A stretch of DNA of 36,622 nt, from the NCBI GenBank assembly GCA_024644015.1, contig JAHELV010000041.1:1-36622 (forward strand), in the 5' to 3' direction. Position numbers and translations under genes: made by a program. Under the pieces are notes generated by a model. The model was not told the origin of the DNA, did not search any database, and saw nothing but the letters and a program-made list of their open reading frames with translations. The DNA comes from Nitriliruptorales bacterium (lineage in GTDB: Bacteria > Actinomycetota > Nitriliruptoria > Euzebyales > JAHELV01). This document shows, piece by piece, positions 23,583 through 31,537 of the stretch; the first letter of the stretch is position 1; each line of letters starts with the position of its first letter.

Positions 23583-25796
23583 GTGAAGGTCACCAGTGTC
23601 GGTGGGGGACCAGGTGGGCTGTACACGGCGATTCTGTTGCTGCTGGCCGACCCCGAGACACAGGTCACGGTCCATGAGCGCAACGCCGCGGACGACACGT
23701 TCGGATTCGGCGTGGTGTTCTCGGCCGCCACGCTCGCCGAGCTCGAGGACGCCGACGCGGTGAGCTATGAACGCCTGATGCGATCGTGCGCCCGCTGGGA
23801 CCCGGTCGAGATCCGCTACGGGGGCGCACGGGTACGGGCGCACGGCAACCGCTTCGCCGCCGTTTCGCGCCACCGGCTGCTGGCGCTCCTGCAGGAGCGG
23901 GCCGCGGAACTGGGAGCCGACGTGCGGTTCGGCAGCCAGGTCGACGACGTCGAGGCGTTGCGCGCCGACACGGACCTGCTGTTGGGGGCCGACGGTCGCA
24001 ACAGCGCGGTGCGTCGGACGTGGAGCCACGCATTCGCGCCGCAGCTGACCGTCGAGGGCAGCAAGTACATCTGGCTGGGCACCACCAAGCCGTTCGACGC
24101 GTTCACGTTCATCTTCGCCCACACCGAGCACGGCCCCTTCCAGGCCCACATCTATCCGTTCAGCGAGACGACCAGCACCTTCATCGTCGAGGCTTCCGAG
24201 CAGGTCTGGCGCGCCGCCGGGCTGGACGCGGTCGACGCCGACACGCTGGCGCCCGGCGAGAGCGACGAGCACGCCATCGCCTTCCTCACCGACCTGTTCG
24301 CCGACGACCTCGACGGCCACGGGTTGATCGCCAACAACTCGAAGTGGCTCGACTGGACCACGGTCCGCAATGCCACGTGGTGCCACGACAACGTCGTGCT
24401 GCTGGGTGACGCGGCGCACACCGCGCACTTCTCGATCGGTTCGGGCACCAAGCTTGCGCTGGAGGACGCCATCGCGCTGACCGACGCGCTCGCGCGCTGC
24501 GACGACGTCGACACGGCACTGGCCGACTACGAGGCGACTCGGCGGCCGGCGGTCGACCGGGTGCAGCAGGCCGCGGCGGAGAGCTTGGACTGGTTCGCCC
24601 GCTACCGCCGCTACTGGGGCTTCCCGCCAGCGCAGTTCGCGTACTCGCTGCTGACGCGCAGCGAGCGGATCGACTACGAGAACATGAAGCGCCGTGACCC
24701 GAACCTGGTCCTGGCCGTCGACCGCTGGTTTGCCGAGGAGGCCGAGCGCGGAAACCACGACGTGGCGATGGTGGTCGCGCCGCCGCCAGCGTTGACCGGC
24801 GTCGACATCGGTGGGCGTCGCTTCGTCAACCGTACGGTGCTGACCGTCCCGCCGGACCACGACGGGGAGCAGGGCAGGGCGTCCGACAGCCTGGTTCGCC
24901 GCTACGTGCGCCGTGCCCAGGGTGGCGCCGGCGCGGTGGTGCTCGAAGCGGTCGCGGTCTCGGCCCACGCCCGCATCAGTCCGGGCGACGCCGGCCTGTG
25001 GACCGACGCGCACGCCCAGCAGTGGGCCGCGGCGCTGGCCGAGGTGCGCGGCACGACGCCGACCCTCGTCGGCGTCCAGCTGAACCATGCGGGTCCCCGA
25101 GGCGCGACCAGGCCGCGACAGCAGGGGGTCGACCTGCCGTTGCGCGCCGGCTGGCCGCTCGTGGCGGCCTCGGCCGTGCCGTACACGGCCGTCGGCGCCG
25201 TACCGCACGCGCTGGATGCGCAGCGGCGGACCGGGATCCGCGAGGACTTCGCCGCGGCGGCCAGCCGGGCCTCCGACGTCGGTTTCGATCTGCTCGAACT
25301 GCACTTCGGTCACGGTTACCTGCTCGCCAGCTTTCTGTCTCCGCTCACCAACCGTCGTGATGACGACCTGGGCGGCGAGCTGCACGGGCGCCTGCGCTTC
25401 CCGCTCGAGGTTCTCGACGCGGTTCGTGCCGTGTGGCCGGCGGACAGGCCACTGTCGGTGTGCGTCTCCGCCAGCGACCTGCAGCCCGGCGGGCTGACCG
25501 CGCAGGACGCCGTCGACGTCGCCCGCGCACTGGCGGCGCACGGCGCGGACCTGCTCCATGTGGTGGCAGGCCAGACCACACCGCACGCGCGCCCGGACTA
25601 TGGCGGCGTCTACCACGCCGGATGGAGCGACCTCATTCGCAACTGCGGGGGTGTGCGCACGATCGCGTCCGGCAGTGTGCCGACGCTGTCGCAGGCCAAC
25701 CACGTACTCGCTGCCGGCGCGGCCGATCTCGTGATCGTCGGCCGTCCCCTGCCCGCCGAGCCGCCGTGGCTGGCCCTACAGCGGTCGCCGTCGTAG
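23583..25796 (+). CDS. Flavin monooxygenase-Old Yellow Enzyme fusion, 2-aminobenzoyl-CoA monooxygenase/reductase-like, 737 aa
   Basis: N-terminal half is a p-hydroxybenzoate-hydroxylase-type FAD monooxygenase: GGGPGGLYTAILLL, LLGADGRNSAVRRTW, and VVLLGDAAHTAHFSIGSG. From about residue 400 an Old Yellow Enzyme barrel follows: VQLNHAGPRGATRP, GFDLLELHFGHGYLLASFLS, PLTNRRDDDLGG, and LVIVGRPL. This two-domain layout is that of 2-aminobenzoyl-CoA monooxygenase/reductase, which hydroxylates and then reduces the ring of anthraniloyl-CoA. The same layout is often labelled salicylyl-CoA 5-hydroxylase/oxidoreductase. GTG 23583 starts right at the FAD motif with GAGGCGG upstream; ATG 23508 would add 25 residues. 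Followed after 29 nt by a luciferase-like gene and then an aryl-CoA ligase. Confidence 0.85.
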   Translation: MKVTSVGGGPGGLYTAILLLLADPETQVTVHERNAADDTFGFGVVFSAATLAELEDADAVSYERLMRSCARWDPVEIRYGGARVRAHGNRFAAVSRHRLLALLQERAAELGADVRFGSQVDDVEALRADTDLLLGADGRNSAVRRTWSHAFAPQLTVEGSKYIWLGTTKPFDAFTFIFAHTEHGPFQAHIYPFSETTSTFIVEASEQVWRAAGLDAVDADTLAPGESDEHAIAFLTDLFADDLDGHGLIANNSKWLDWTTVRNATWCHDNVVLLGDAAHTAHFSIGSGTKLALEDAIALTDALARCDDVDTALADYEATRRPAVDRVQQAAAESLDWFARYRRYWGFPPAQFAYSLLTRSERIDYENMKRRDPNLVLAVDRWFAEEAERGNHDVAMVVAPPPALTGVDIGGRRFVNRTVLTVPPDHDGEQGRASDSLVRRYVRRAQGGAGAVVLEAVAVSAHARISPGDAGLWTDAHAQQWAAALAEVRGTTPTLVGVQLNHAGPRGATRPRQQGVDLPLRAGWPLVAASAVPYTAVGAVPHALDAQRRTGIREDFAAAASRASDVGFDLLELHFGHGYLLASFLSPLTNRRDDDLGGELHGRLRFPLEVLDAVRAVWPADRPLSVCVSASDLQPGGLTAQDAVDVARALAAHGADLLHVVAGQTTPHARPDYGGVYHAGWSDLIRNCGGVRTIASGSVPTLSQANHVLAAGAADLVIVGRPLPAEPPWLALQRSPS

Positions 25797-25825
25797 GTTC
25801 CACCGACACCTGAGAGGGACAAACC

Positions 25826-26713
25826 ATGGACGTCGGGGTCGGACTGCCGAACGCCGTGCCGGGGGTCGACCCGGCGACGATCGTGCACTGGGCCATGCGC
25901 GCCGACGAGGGTCCGTTCGCCAGTGTGGGAACGGTCGACCGGATCGTGTACGACAACCTCGAACCGATGGTGTCGCTCGCCGCGGCGGCGGCGGTGACCA
26001 GCCGTGTCGAGCTCGTGACGTGCATCTTGATCGCGCCGTTGCGTGAGCGCTCCACGCTTGCCAAGCAGGCAATCAGCCTCGACGTGCTGTCGGGCGGCCG
26101 CCTGACCCTCGGCGTCGCGATCGGGGCACGCGGCGACGACTACGAGCGCAACGAGTTGGCCGGCCAGTCCCGGGGTGACCGCCTGACCGATCAGATCACC
26201 GAACTGCGGGCGCTGTGGGACGACGGGCGGATCACGCCGAGCGCTGCGGTGCGGGCGGCGCCCCGGGTCCTGGTCGGCGGGGGCAGCGGACCGGCGTTCG
26301 CCCGCATGGCGCGCCTGTCGGACGGATACTTCCACGGTGGAGGGCCGCCCCGGGCGTTCGCGGCGGCCGCCGCACAGGCGCGCGCTGCATGGGCCGATGC
26401 GGGTCGCCCGGGGGAACCGGAGCTGTGGGGACAGGGCTACTACGCCCTCGGTGACGCGGCCGACGCGGGGCGTGCGTACCTGCTCGACTACTACGCGTTC
26501 ACCGGACCGTTTGCGCGCCGCATCGCCGACGGGCTGCTGACGACACCCCTTGCCGTCCGCGAGTTCGTCGAGGGCTACGCCGACGCCGGCTGTGGACACC
26601 TGATCCTGTTGCCGGCCGTCGCCGATCTCGCCCAGCTCGACCGTCTGGCCGAGGTCGTCTCGAGCTGGCGCGGTGGTCCGCGCGAAAGGGCGGTGACCCA
26701 TGGCGTCGGGTGA
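25826..26713 (+). CDS. LLM-class (luciferase-like) flavin oxidoreductase, 295 aa
   Basis: TIM-barrel luciferase-like enzyme using FMN or F420: VGVGLPNAVPGVDP, RVELVTCILIAPLRE, LAKQAISLDVLSGGRLTLGV and the GGGSGPAFARMARLSDGYFHGG cofactor segment. This branch includes F420-dependent reductases and FMNH2-dependent monooxygenases. The operon position suggests a redox step on a ring-derived CoA ester, perhaps an F420H2 reduction, but the cofactor cannot be told from sequence. GAGAGGGA precedes ATG 25826. Its end overlaps the ligase start by 14 nt. Confidence 0.8.
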   Translation: MDVGVGLPNAVPGVDPATIVHWAMRADEGPFASVGTVDRIVYDNLEPMVSLAAAAAVTSRVELVTCILIAPLRERSTLAKQAISLDVLSGGRLTLGVAIGARGDDYERNELAGQSRGDRLTDQITELRALWDDGRITPSAAVRAAPRVLVGGGSGPAFARMARLSDGYFHGGGPPRAFAAAAAQARAAWADAGRPGEPELWGQGYYALGDAADAGRAYLLDYYAFTGPFARRIADGLLTTPLAVREFVEGYADAGCGHLILLPAVADLAQLDRLAEVVSSWRGGPRERAVTHGVG

Positions 26714-28238
26714 GCTGCTGAACATCGCCGACTACTACCTCGGCGATCGGCTGCGGGAGGGCCGCGGCGAACGCGTCGCGCTGCGGCTCGACGACGGCGA
26801 CCTGACCTACGCCGACACCGACCGGATGGCGTCCCGGTTCGGCAACGCCCTGCGCGCGCTGGGTGTGCGCGCGGAGGAACGGGTCATCGTGGCGTTACCT
26901 GACGGGGCGGACTACGTCGGAGCACTCTTCGGGATCCTCAAGGTGGGTGCCGTCGTGGTGATGGTGAATCCCGGCCTGGCCGTCGACAGCCTGCGGGCGA
27001 TCCTCGACTACGGGCGTGTGCCCGTCGCCATCGTCGCGCCGTCGGCGGTGTCGACGTTCGCTGCGGCTGCCGCTGGCAGCCGCGAAGCGGCTCCCCGGCT
27101 GCTCGTCGTCGGTGGCGACGGCGGCGCGCATGCCACGGTCGACGAGATCGGCGCATCCGACGAGCTGGAGACTGTTGCCACACACCGGGACGATCCGGCG
27201 ATCTGGCTGTTCTCGGGCGGCACGACCGGCCGGCCGAAGGCGGTCGTGCAGACCCACGGGTCGTACGCCAACGCCGCTGAGCGCTACGCCAAGCAGACCA
27301 TGGGCTACCGCGAGGACGACGTCGCGATCGGCGCGCCCAAGCTGTACTTCGGGTACGCGATGGGCGCGGTGCTGTTCTTCCCGTTCGCTGTCGGCGGTTC
27401 CGCCGTCCTGTTCGCGGAGCATCCCACGCCCGGTGCCATCTTCGACCGCATCGAGCGTCACCGCCCCACCGTGTTCGTCACCGTGCCGTCGATGATCGCC
27501 AGGCTGGTCGACCATCCATCGGCCGGCCGGCGCAACCTGTCCAGCGTGCGGTTCGCCACGTCCGCCGGCGAGGCGCTGCCCGTGACGCTGTATGACCGGT
27601 GGATGTCCACATTCGGCGTCGACCTGTACGACGGTCTCGGCACGGCCGAGATGTGGCACATCTTCGTCAGCAACCAACCGGGCCGCGTCCGTCCCGGGAC
27701 GCTGGGCACCGCGGTGGCCGGCTACGAGATCGAGGTCCGCGACGACGACGACCGCCGTGTCGGGCCGGGCGAGGTCGGCCGCCTGTGGGTGCGGGGCGGG
27801 TCGCGTGCCACCGCGTACTGGCGCAACATGCCCGAGACGCAGCGGGTGTTCCGTGGCGAATGGGTCGTGACCGGCGACCTGATCTCCGCCGACCAGGATG
27901 GCTACGTGACCTACATCGGTCGCGGGGACGACGCGTTGAAGGTCAAGGGCCGCTGGTTGCTTCCGGCGGAGGTCGAAAGCTGCCTTCTGACCCACGAACA
28001 GGTCACCGAGTGCGCGGTCGTCGGGGCGACCGACCGCGATGGCCTGGTCAAGCCGATCGCCTTCGTCGTGGCGCCGACATCTGACCCCGGCCTCGCCGAC
28101 CAGCTCCAACGGTTCGTGCTGCAACGGCTGGAGCCCTACAAGCATCCTCGACGCGTCGTCGTCCTCGATGATCTCCCGCGCACCCACCTCGGCAAGATCG
28201 ACCGTGCCAACCTCAAGAAGCGTGCCGCCGAGGGGTGA
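26700..28238 (+). CDS. Aryl-CoA ligase, benzoate/2-aminobenzoate-CoA ligase family, 512 aa
   Basis: ATP-dependent activation of an aromatic acid to its CoA thioester, the entry step of the pathway. ANL-superfamily motifs: SGGTTGRPKAVVQTH (P-loop), GLGTAEMWHIF, ATAYWRNMPETQRVF, VVTGDLISADQDGYVTYIGR and the terminal LGKIDR with catalytic lysine. The pattern NIADYYLGDRL and the A-x-KLYFGY segment (IGAPKLYFGYAMGAVLFFPF) is characteristic of benzoate-CoA ligases. Substrate is inferred from the adjacent monooxygenase/reductase: anthranilate most likely, salicylate or hydroxybenzoate possible. The 3' end overlaps a convergent gene by 26 nt. Confidence 0.88.
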   Translation: MASGELLNIADYYLGDRLREGRGERVALRLDDGDLTYADTDRMASRFGNALRALGVRAEERVIVALPDGADYVGALFGILKVGAVVVMVNPGLAVDSLRAILDYGRVPVAIVAPSAVSTFAAAAAGSREAAPRLLVVGGDGGAHATVDEIGASDELETVATHRDDPAIWLFSGGTTGRPKAVVQTHGSYANAAERYAKQTMGYREDDVAIGAPKLYFGYAMGAVLFFPFAVGGSAVLFAEHPTPGAIFDRIERHRPTVFVTVPSMIARLVDHPSAGRRNLSSVRFATSAGEALPVTLYDRWMSTFGVDLYDGLGTAEMWHIFVSNQPGRVRPGTLGTAVAGYEIEVRDDDDRRVGPGEVGRLWVRGGSRATAYWRNMPETQRVFRGEWVVTGDLISADQDGYVTYIGRGDDALKVKGRWLLPAEVESCLLTHEQVTECAVVGATDRDGLVKPIAFVVAPTSDPGLADQLQRFVLQRLEPYKHPRRVVVLDDLPRTHLGKIDRANLKKRAAEG

Positions 28239-29307
28239 CCGGGACCCGCAGCAACAGCTCGAACGGACCGCGGGCGGCCACGGCCCGATACACGGTCGCC
28301 ACGACGAGCGCCACCGCAGTGAAGCGGATGACGGAGATCCACGCGGGCGCGTAGGCGTCGCGCACCAGCCAGTGTGGCCACGCGTCGAGCACCAACAGGT
28401 GCAGCACATAGGCGGTGAACGCCAGTTGGCCCATCGCGACCAGCGGCCACAGCGTCCTGGGCAGCGCGCGGGCCAGCATGAGGCACCCGCCGATGACCGC
28501 GACGGCGATTCCCGTCGAGGTCAGTACCCACAGCGGCATTTCGTTGTGCGGCTCGATGACGTACAGCTGCCGCCAGTCGACCGGCGAGACCGCGGGTCCC
28601 AACAGCCCGACGAGCGCGTCGGACAGCACGAAGCCCACCGCCGCCACCGCGGCACCCCCACCCGTGAGGGCGCGCTGGACAGGCGGCGACCGCAGGTCTC
28701 TGCGACCCAGCCAGATTCCCACCACCAAAGGAGCGGTCCATACGATCACGGGGTAGTAGCCGGTCACAAAGATGTCCCGCACGATCCGCGACAGGTCGTA
28801 CCACTGGGGAACGCCCGACTCGAACAGCTGCGGCGCCACACGTTCGAGCCAGATGACGGCGCCGGAACCGAGCGTCGCGCTCGCGGCAGCCAGGATCGCC
28901 AGCCACCGGTCGGGCAGCCGCATCGCCACCACGGCCACGAGGAAGTAGACGGCGTAGTACTGCAGGATCACCGCCACGTTGACATCCAGCGTCTGTAGCG
29001 CCACGCCGGCGGGGAACAGCACGAGAGCCCGCCAGCCCAGCCCGACCGTCGCACTGTCCAGGCGCGAGCGCGAGCGGTCGCCGACCAGCAGCGACACACC
29101 GATGCCGGCGAGCACGATGAAGCCGATCGCAGCCCGCCCGTGCGTGGCGCGGTACGCCGCGCCGATCGCGCCGCCACCCGCGAGGTCGCGCGGTCCCACG
29201 TGGACCATGACCATGCCCACGATCGCCAGCGCACGCGCCACGTCGATGCCGCGTATCCGGGTACGTGCCGGCGCCGCCCGCAGGACTGGCGCTTCGAGCT
29301 GCTGCAC
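28213..29307 (-). CDS. Multi-pass membrane protein, heparan-acetyltransferase/DUF418-like, 364 aa
   Basis: Begins with RIRGIDVARALAIVGMVMVH, the motif of the DUF1624/heparan-alpha-glucosaminide N-acetyltransferase group, and has about ten membrane helices. A late segment MGQLAFTAYVLHLLVL is typical of DUF418. Such proteins may acetylate sugars across the membrane; no substrate can be inferred. Start is uncertain: GTG 29307 is used. The 3' end overlaps the ligase gene tail-to-tail. Confidence 0.65.
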   Translation of the reverse strand: MQQLEAPVLRAAPARTRIRGIDVARALAIVGMVMVHVGPRDLAGGGAIGAAYRATHGRAAIGFIVLAGIGVSLLVGDRSRSRLDSATVGLGWRALVLFPAGVALQTLDVNVAVILQYYAVYFLVAVVAMRLPDRWLAILAAASATLGSGAVIWLERVAPQLFESGVPQWYDLSRIVRDIFVTGYYPVIVWTAPLVVGIWLGRRDLRSPPVQRALTGGGAAVAAVGFVLSDALVGLLGPAVSPVDWRQLYVIEPHNEMPLWVLTSTGIAVAVIGGCLMLARALPRTLWPLVAMGQLAFTAYVLHLLVLDAWPHWLVRDAYAPAWISVIRFTAVALVVATVYRAVAARGPFELLLRVPVTPRRHAS

Positions 29308-29436
29308 GCCCCCAGTGTGACCTCCTGGGCCGGCGGCTGTGCGCACCGCGCACGATCCGCGGCGACCGTGTCGAACGTCGGTCGTCGGACGGCCCACGGC
29401 GCGTCCGTTGAACCACGCTCCACGACGTTTGCACGC

Positions 29437-29475
29437 TAGAACCCTGAGCGGTCCCACGGTGAGAAAGGGTTTCTA
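29437..29475. promoter_or_regulatory. Near-perfect inverted repeat upstream of the sulfite reductase operon
   Basis: TAGAACCCT (29437-29445) mirrors AGGGTTTCTA (29466-29475) with one missing A, separated by 20 nt, about 90 nt before the operon start. It could be an operator or the stem of an RNA element. No known sulfur riboswitch core was recognised. Confidence 0.3.
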
Positions 29476-29566
29476 CGGTATCGACGGTGGCGCCAGGTGA
29501 CCGCGTGCCGACGGTACGGCTACCAAGGTCGACGACGTTTCGTCTCCAACCGGAGCACAGATCCCT

Positions 29567-31525
29567 ATGGCCGCAGCAGGCACCACCGTGCAACCACGCA
29601 CCAGACGCCGGCGAACAGAGAAGCCGACGTGGGAGCTGGTCTACAAGCGGAATTCCATCGAGCGCCTGAAGCGTGAGAAGTTCCCGCTCGACATCGTCGA
29701 CGAGCTGCCGCAGCTCATCGCGATGGGGTACGAGGCGGTGCCCGAGGAGGACATCGTCCGCCTGAACTGGTGGGGGCTGACGCACGACAAGCCGAAGCTC
29801 GGCACCTTCATGGTGCGCATCAAGGTCTCTGGAGGTCTGATACAGCCGGCGCAGCTGCGGGAGGTCGGACGGATCTCGCAGCAGTTCGGCCGCAACTACG
29901 GCGAGCTGACGACCCGCCAGGGCCTGCAGCTGCACTGGGCGCGGCTCGACCAGTTGCCCGAGGTCATCGCCGCCATCCAGGCGACCGGTCTCACAACGGT
30001 CGGGGGAGAGGGTGACACGGTCCGCAACATCACCGGCTGCCCGGTCGCGGGTATCTCACGCGACGAGCCGTTCGACGTGACGCCGGTCATCGCGCAGGTC
30101 GCCGACTACTTCTACGGCAACCGCGAGTACTCGAACCTGCCGCGCAAGCACAAGTACACGATCGCGGCGTGCCCCGGACAGTGCAACGCGCCGGAGATCA
30201 GCGACGTCGCGCTGATCGGCGTCGTCAAGGACGGTCGTGACGGGTTCGCGCTGAGCGTCGGCGGTGGATTGTCGAACATCCCACGCCTTGCGCGCGACCT
30301 CGGCGTGTTCGTGCCGGTCGACGAGACCATCGAGGTGCTGCGGGCGGTCACCGACGCCTGGCAGTCCGACCCCAAGTACCGGGTCAGCCGGGCCAAGGCC
30401 CGGATCAAGTTCATGATGGACGACCACGGTCCCGAAGGCGTGCGGGCCAAGGTCGAGGAGCGCCTCGGACGCCGGCTCGAGGACCATACGGCACCGGAGC
30501 CGATCGACGGCGTCGACCACCTCGGGGTTCACCCGCAGCGCCAGACCGACAGGATCTACGCCGGCTTCTCGGTGCCGATGGGGTGGCTGACCGGCGATCA
30601 GATGATCGGCATCGCCGACGTCGTCGAGCCGTTCGGCGGCGACATCCGACTGACCCGCCAGCAGGACCTGATCGTCGGCAACGTGCCGGTGTCGCAGATG
30701 GGCGGCTTCCTGGAGGGCATGAAGGCGCTCGGCATGCCGATCACCCGCAACCGCGTGTACGGCAACTCGATCGCGTGCACCAGCCACAAGTTCTGCAACT
30801 ACTCGGTGGCCGAGACGAAGGGCAAGCTGAAGGACATCCTCGGCGTCCTCGAGCAACGGTTCGGCACGGCCATCGAAGACCTCAAGTTGTACGTCGACGG
30901 CTGCCCGCATGCGTGCGCCCACCACTGGATCGGCGACATCGGCCTGCAGGGCACCACGACCAAGGACCCGCTGAGCGGCAAGCGCATCGAGGCGTACGAC
31001 GTGACGTTGCGCGGGGGGCTCGGGCGGGCGGCCGCCATCGGCACGCCGCTGCTGCGCCGTGTGCCGACCGACGACATCACCGACGTGATCGTCCGGCTGC
31101 TCGACGGGTGGCTCGCCGACAGGGCGGAGCGCAACGGGTCCGGTGACGGCTTCACGTTCCGCGACTTCTGCGACGGCCGGTCTGACGACGATCTGCGCGC
31201 GATCGCGTCGGGGCAGGCCGTGACCGGCGTGGTCGACGGCGAGACGTCAGATCGCGTGATCGTGCGGGTGCCTGGGACACTGATCGAGCTGTCCGACGGG
31301 GCCGACGAAGTCGCGCTCGACGTGGCCACGGTCGGTGCGGCGCTGGATCAGCTCGCGCTTCTGCACCCGCAGTTGACCGCGTATCTGGTCAGCGCCCCGG
31401 GCCAGATCAACCCGGCCGTCAACCTGTATGTCGGCGAGGACGACATACGCGGGCTCGGCGGCTTCGACGCGCCGCTCGAACCGGGAGACGAGTTGTCGAT
31501 CCTGCCCGCGCTCGCTGGTGGCTGA
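29567..31525 (+). CDS. Siroheme sulfite/nitrite reductase fused to a C-terminal MoaD/CysO-like ubiquitin-fold domain, 652 aa
   Basis: Six-electron reduction of sulfite to sulfide (or nitrite to ammonia). Two ferredoxin-like half domains (NWWGLTHDKPKLGTFMVRIK, GRNYGELTTRQGLQLHW; GWLTGDQM, RLTRQQDLIV) flank the siroheme site. The [4Fe-4S] ligands are C404, C410 (CTSHKFC), C446 and C450 (CPHAC). Residues 562-652 form a ubiquitin-fold: VIVRVPGTLIEL, VNLYVGEDDIRGLGG, LEPGDELSILPALAGG, ending in the Gly-Gly needed for thiocarboxylate formation. The residues that form the Tyr-Cys crosslink of Mycobacterium SirA are not conserved (WWGLTH; GGEGDTVRN). Linkage to APS reductase favours sulfite as substrate. 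ATG 29567; GGAG lies about 13 nt upstream, so translation initiation may be weak. Confidence 0.88.
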   Translation: MAAAGTTVQPRTRRRRTEKPTWELVYKRNSIERLKREKFPLDIVDELPQLIAMGYEAVPEEDIVRLNWWGLTHDKPKLGTFMVRIKVSGGLIQPAQLREVGRISQQFGRNYGELTTRQGLQLHWARLDQLPEVIAAIQATGLTTVGGEGDTVRNITGCPVAGISRDEPFDVTPVIAQVADYFYGNREYSNLPRKHKYTIAACPGQCNAPEISDVALIGVVKDGRDGFALSVGGGLSNIPRLARDLGVFVPVDETIEVLRAVTDAWQSDPKYRVSRAKARIKFMMDDHGPEGVRAKVEERLGRRLEDHTAPEPIDGVDHLGVHPQRQTDRIYAGFSVPMGWLTGDQMIGIADVVEPFGGDIRLTRQQDLIVGNVPVSQMGGFLEGMKALGMPITRNRVYGNSIACTSHKFCNYSVAETKGKLKDILGVLEQRFGTAIEDLKLYVDGCPHACAHHWIGDIGLQGTTTKDPLSGKRIEAYDVTLRGGLGRAAAIGTPLLRRVPTDDITDVIVRLLDGWLADRAERNGSGDGFTFRDFCDGRSDDDLRAIASGQAVTGVVDGETSDRVIVRVPGTLIELSDGADEVALDVATVGAALDQLALLHPQLTAYLVSAPGQINPAVNLYVGEDDIRGLGGFDAPLEPGDELSILPALAGG

Positions 31526-31537
31526 GGAGGACGCGCA

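Noticed and set aside
23472-25703. 743-codon minus-strand frame across the monooxygenase-OYE gene
   Set aside because: The plus-strand protein has complete FAD and OYE motifs; the antisense product has no recognisable domain.
29308-29566. SAM riboswitch or cysteine leader peptide upstream of the sulfite reductase
   Set aside because: I looked for a SAM-IV-like core and for a short frame with clustered Cys codons and found neither; only a small inverted repeat remains.
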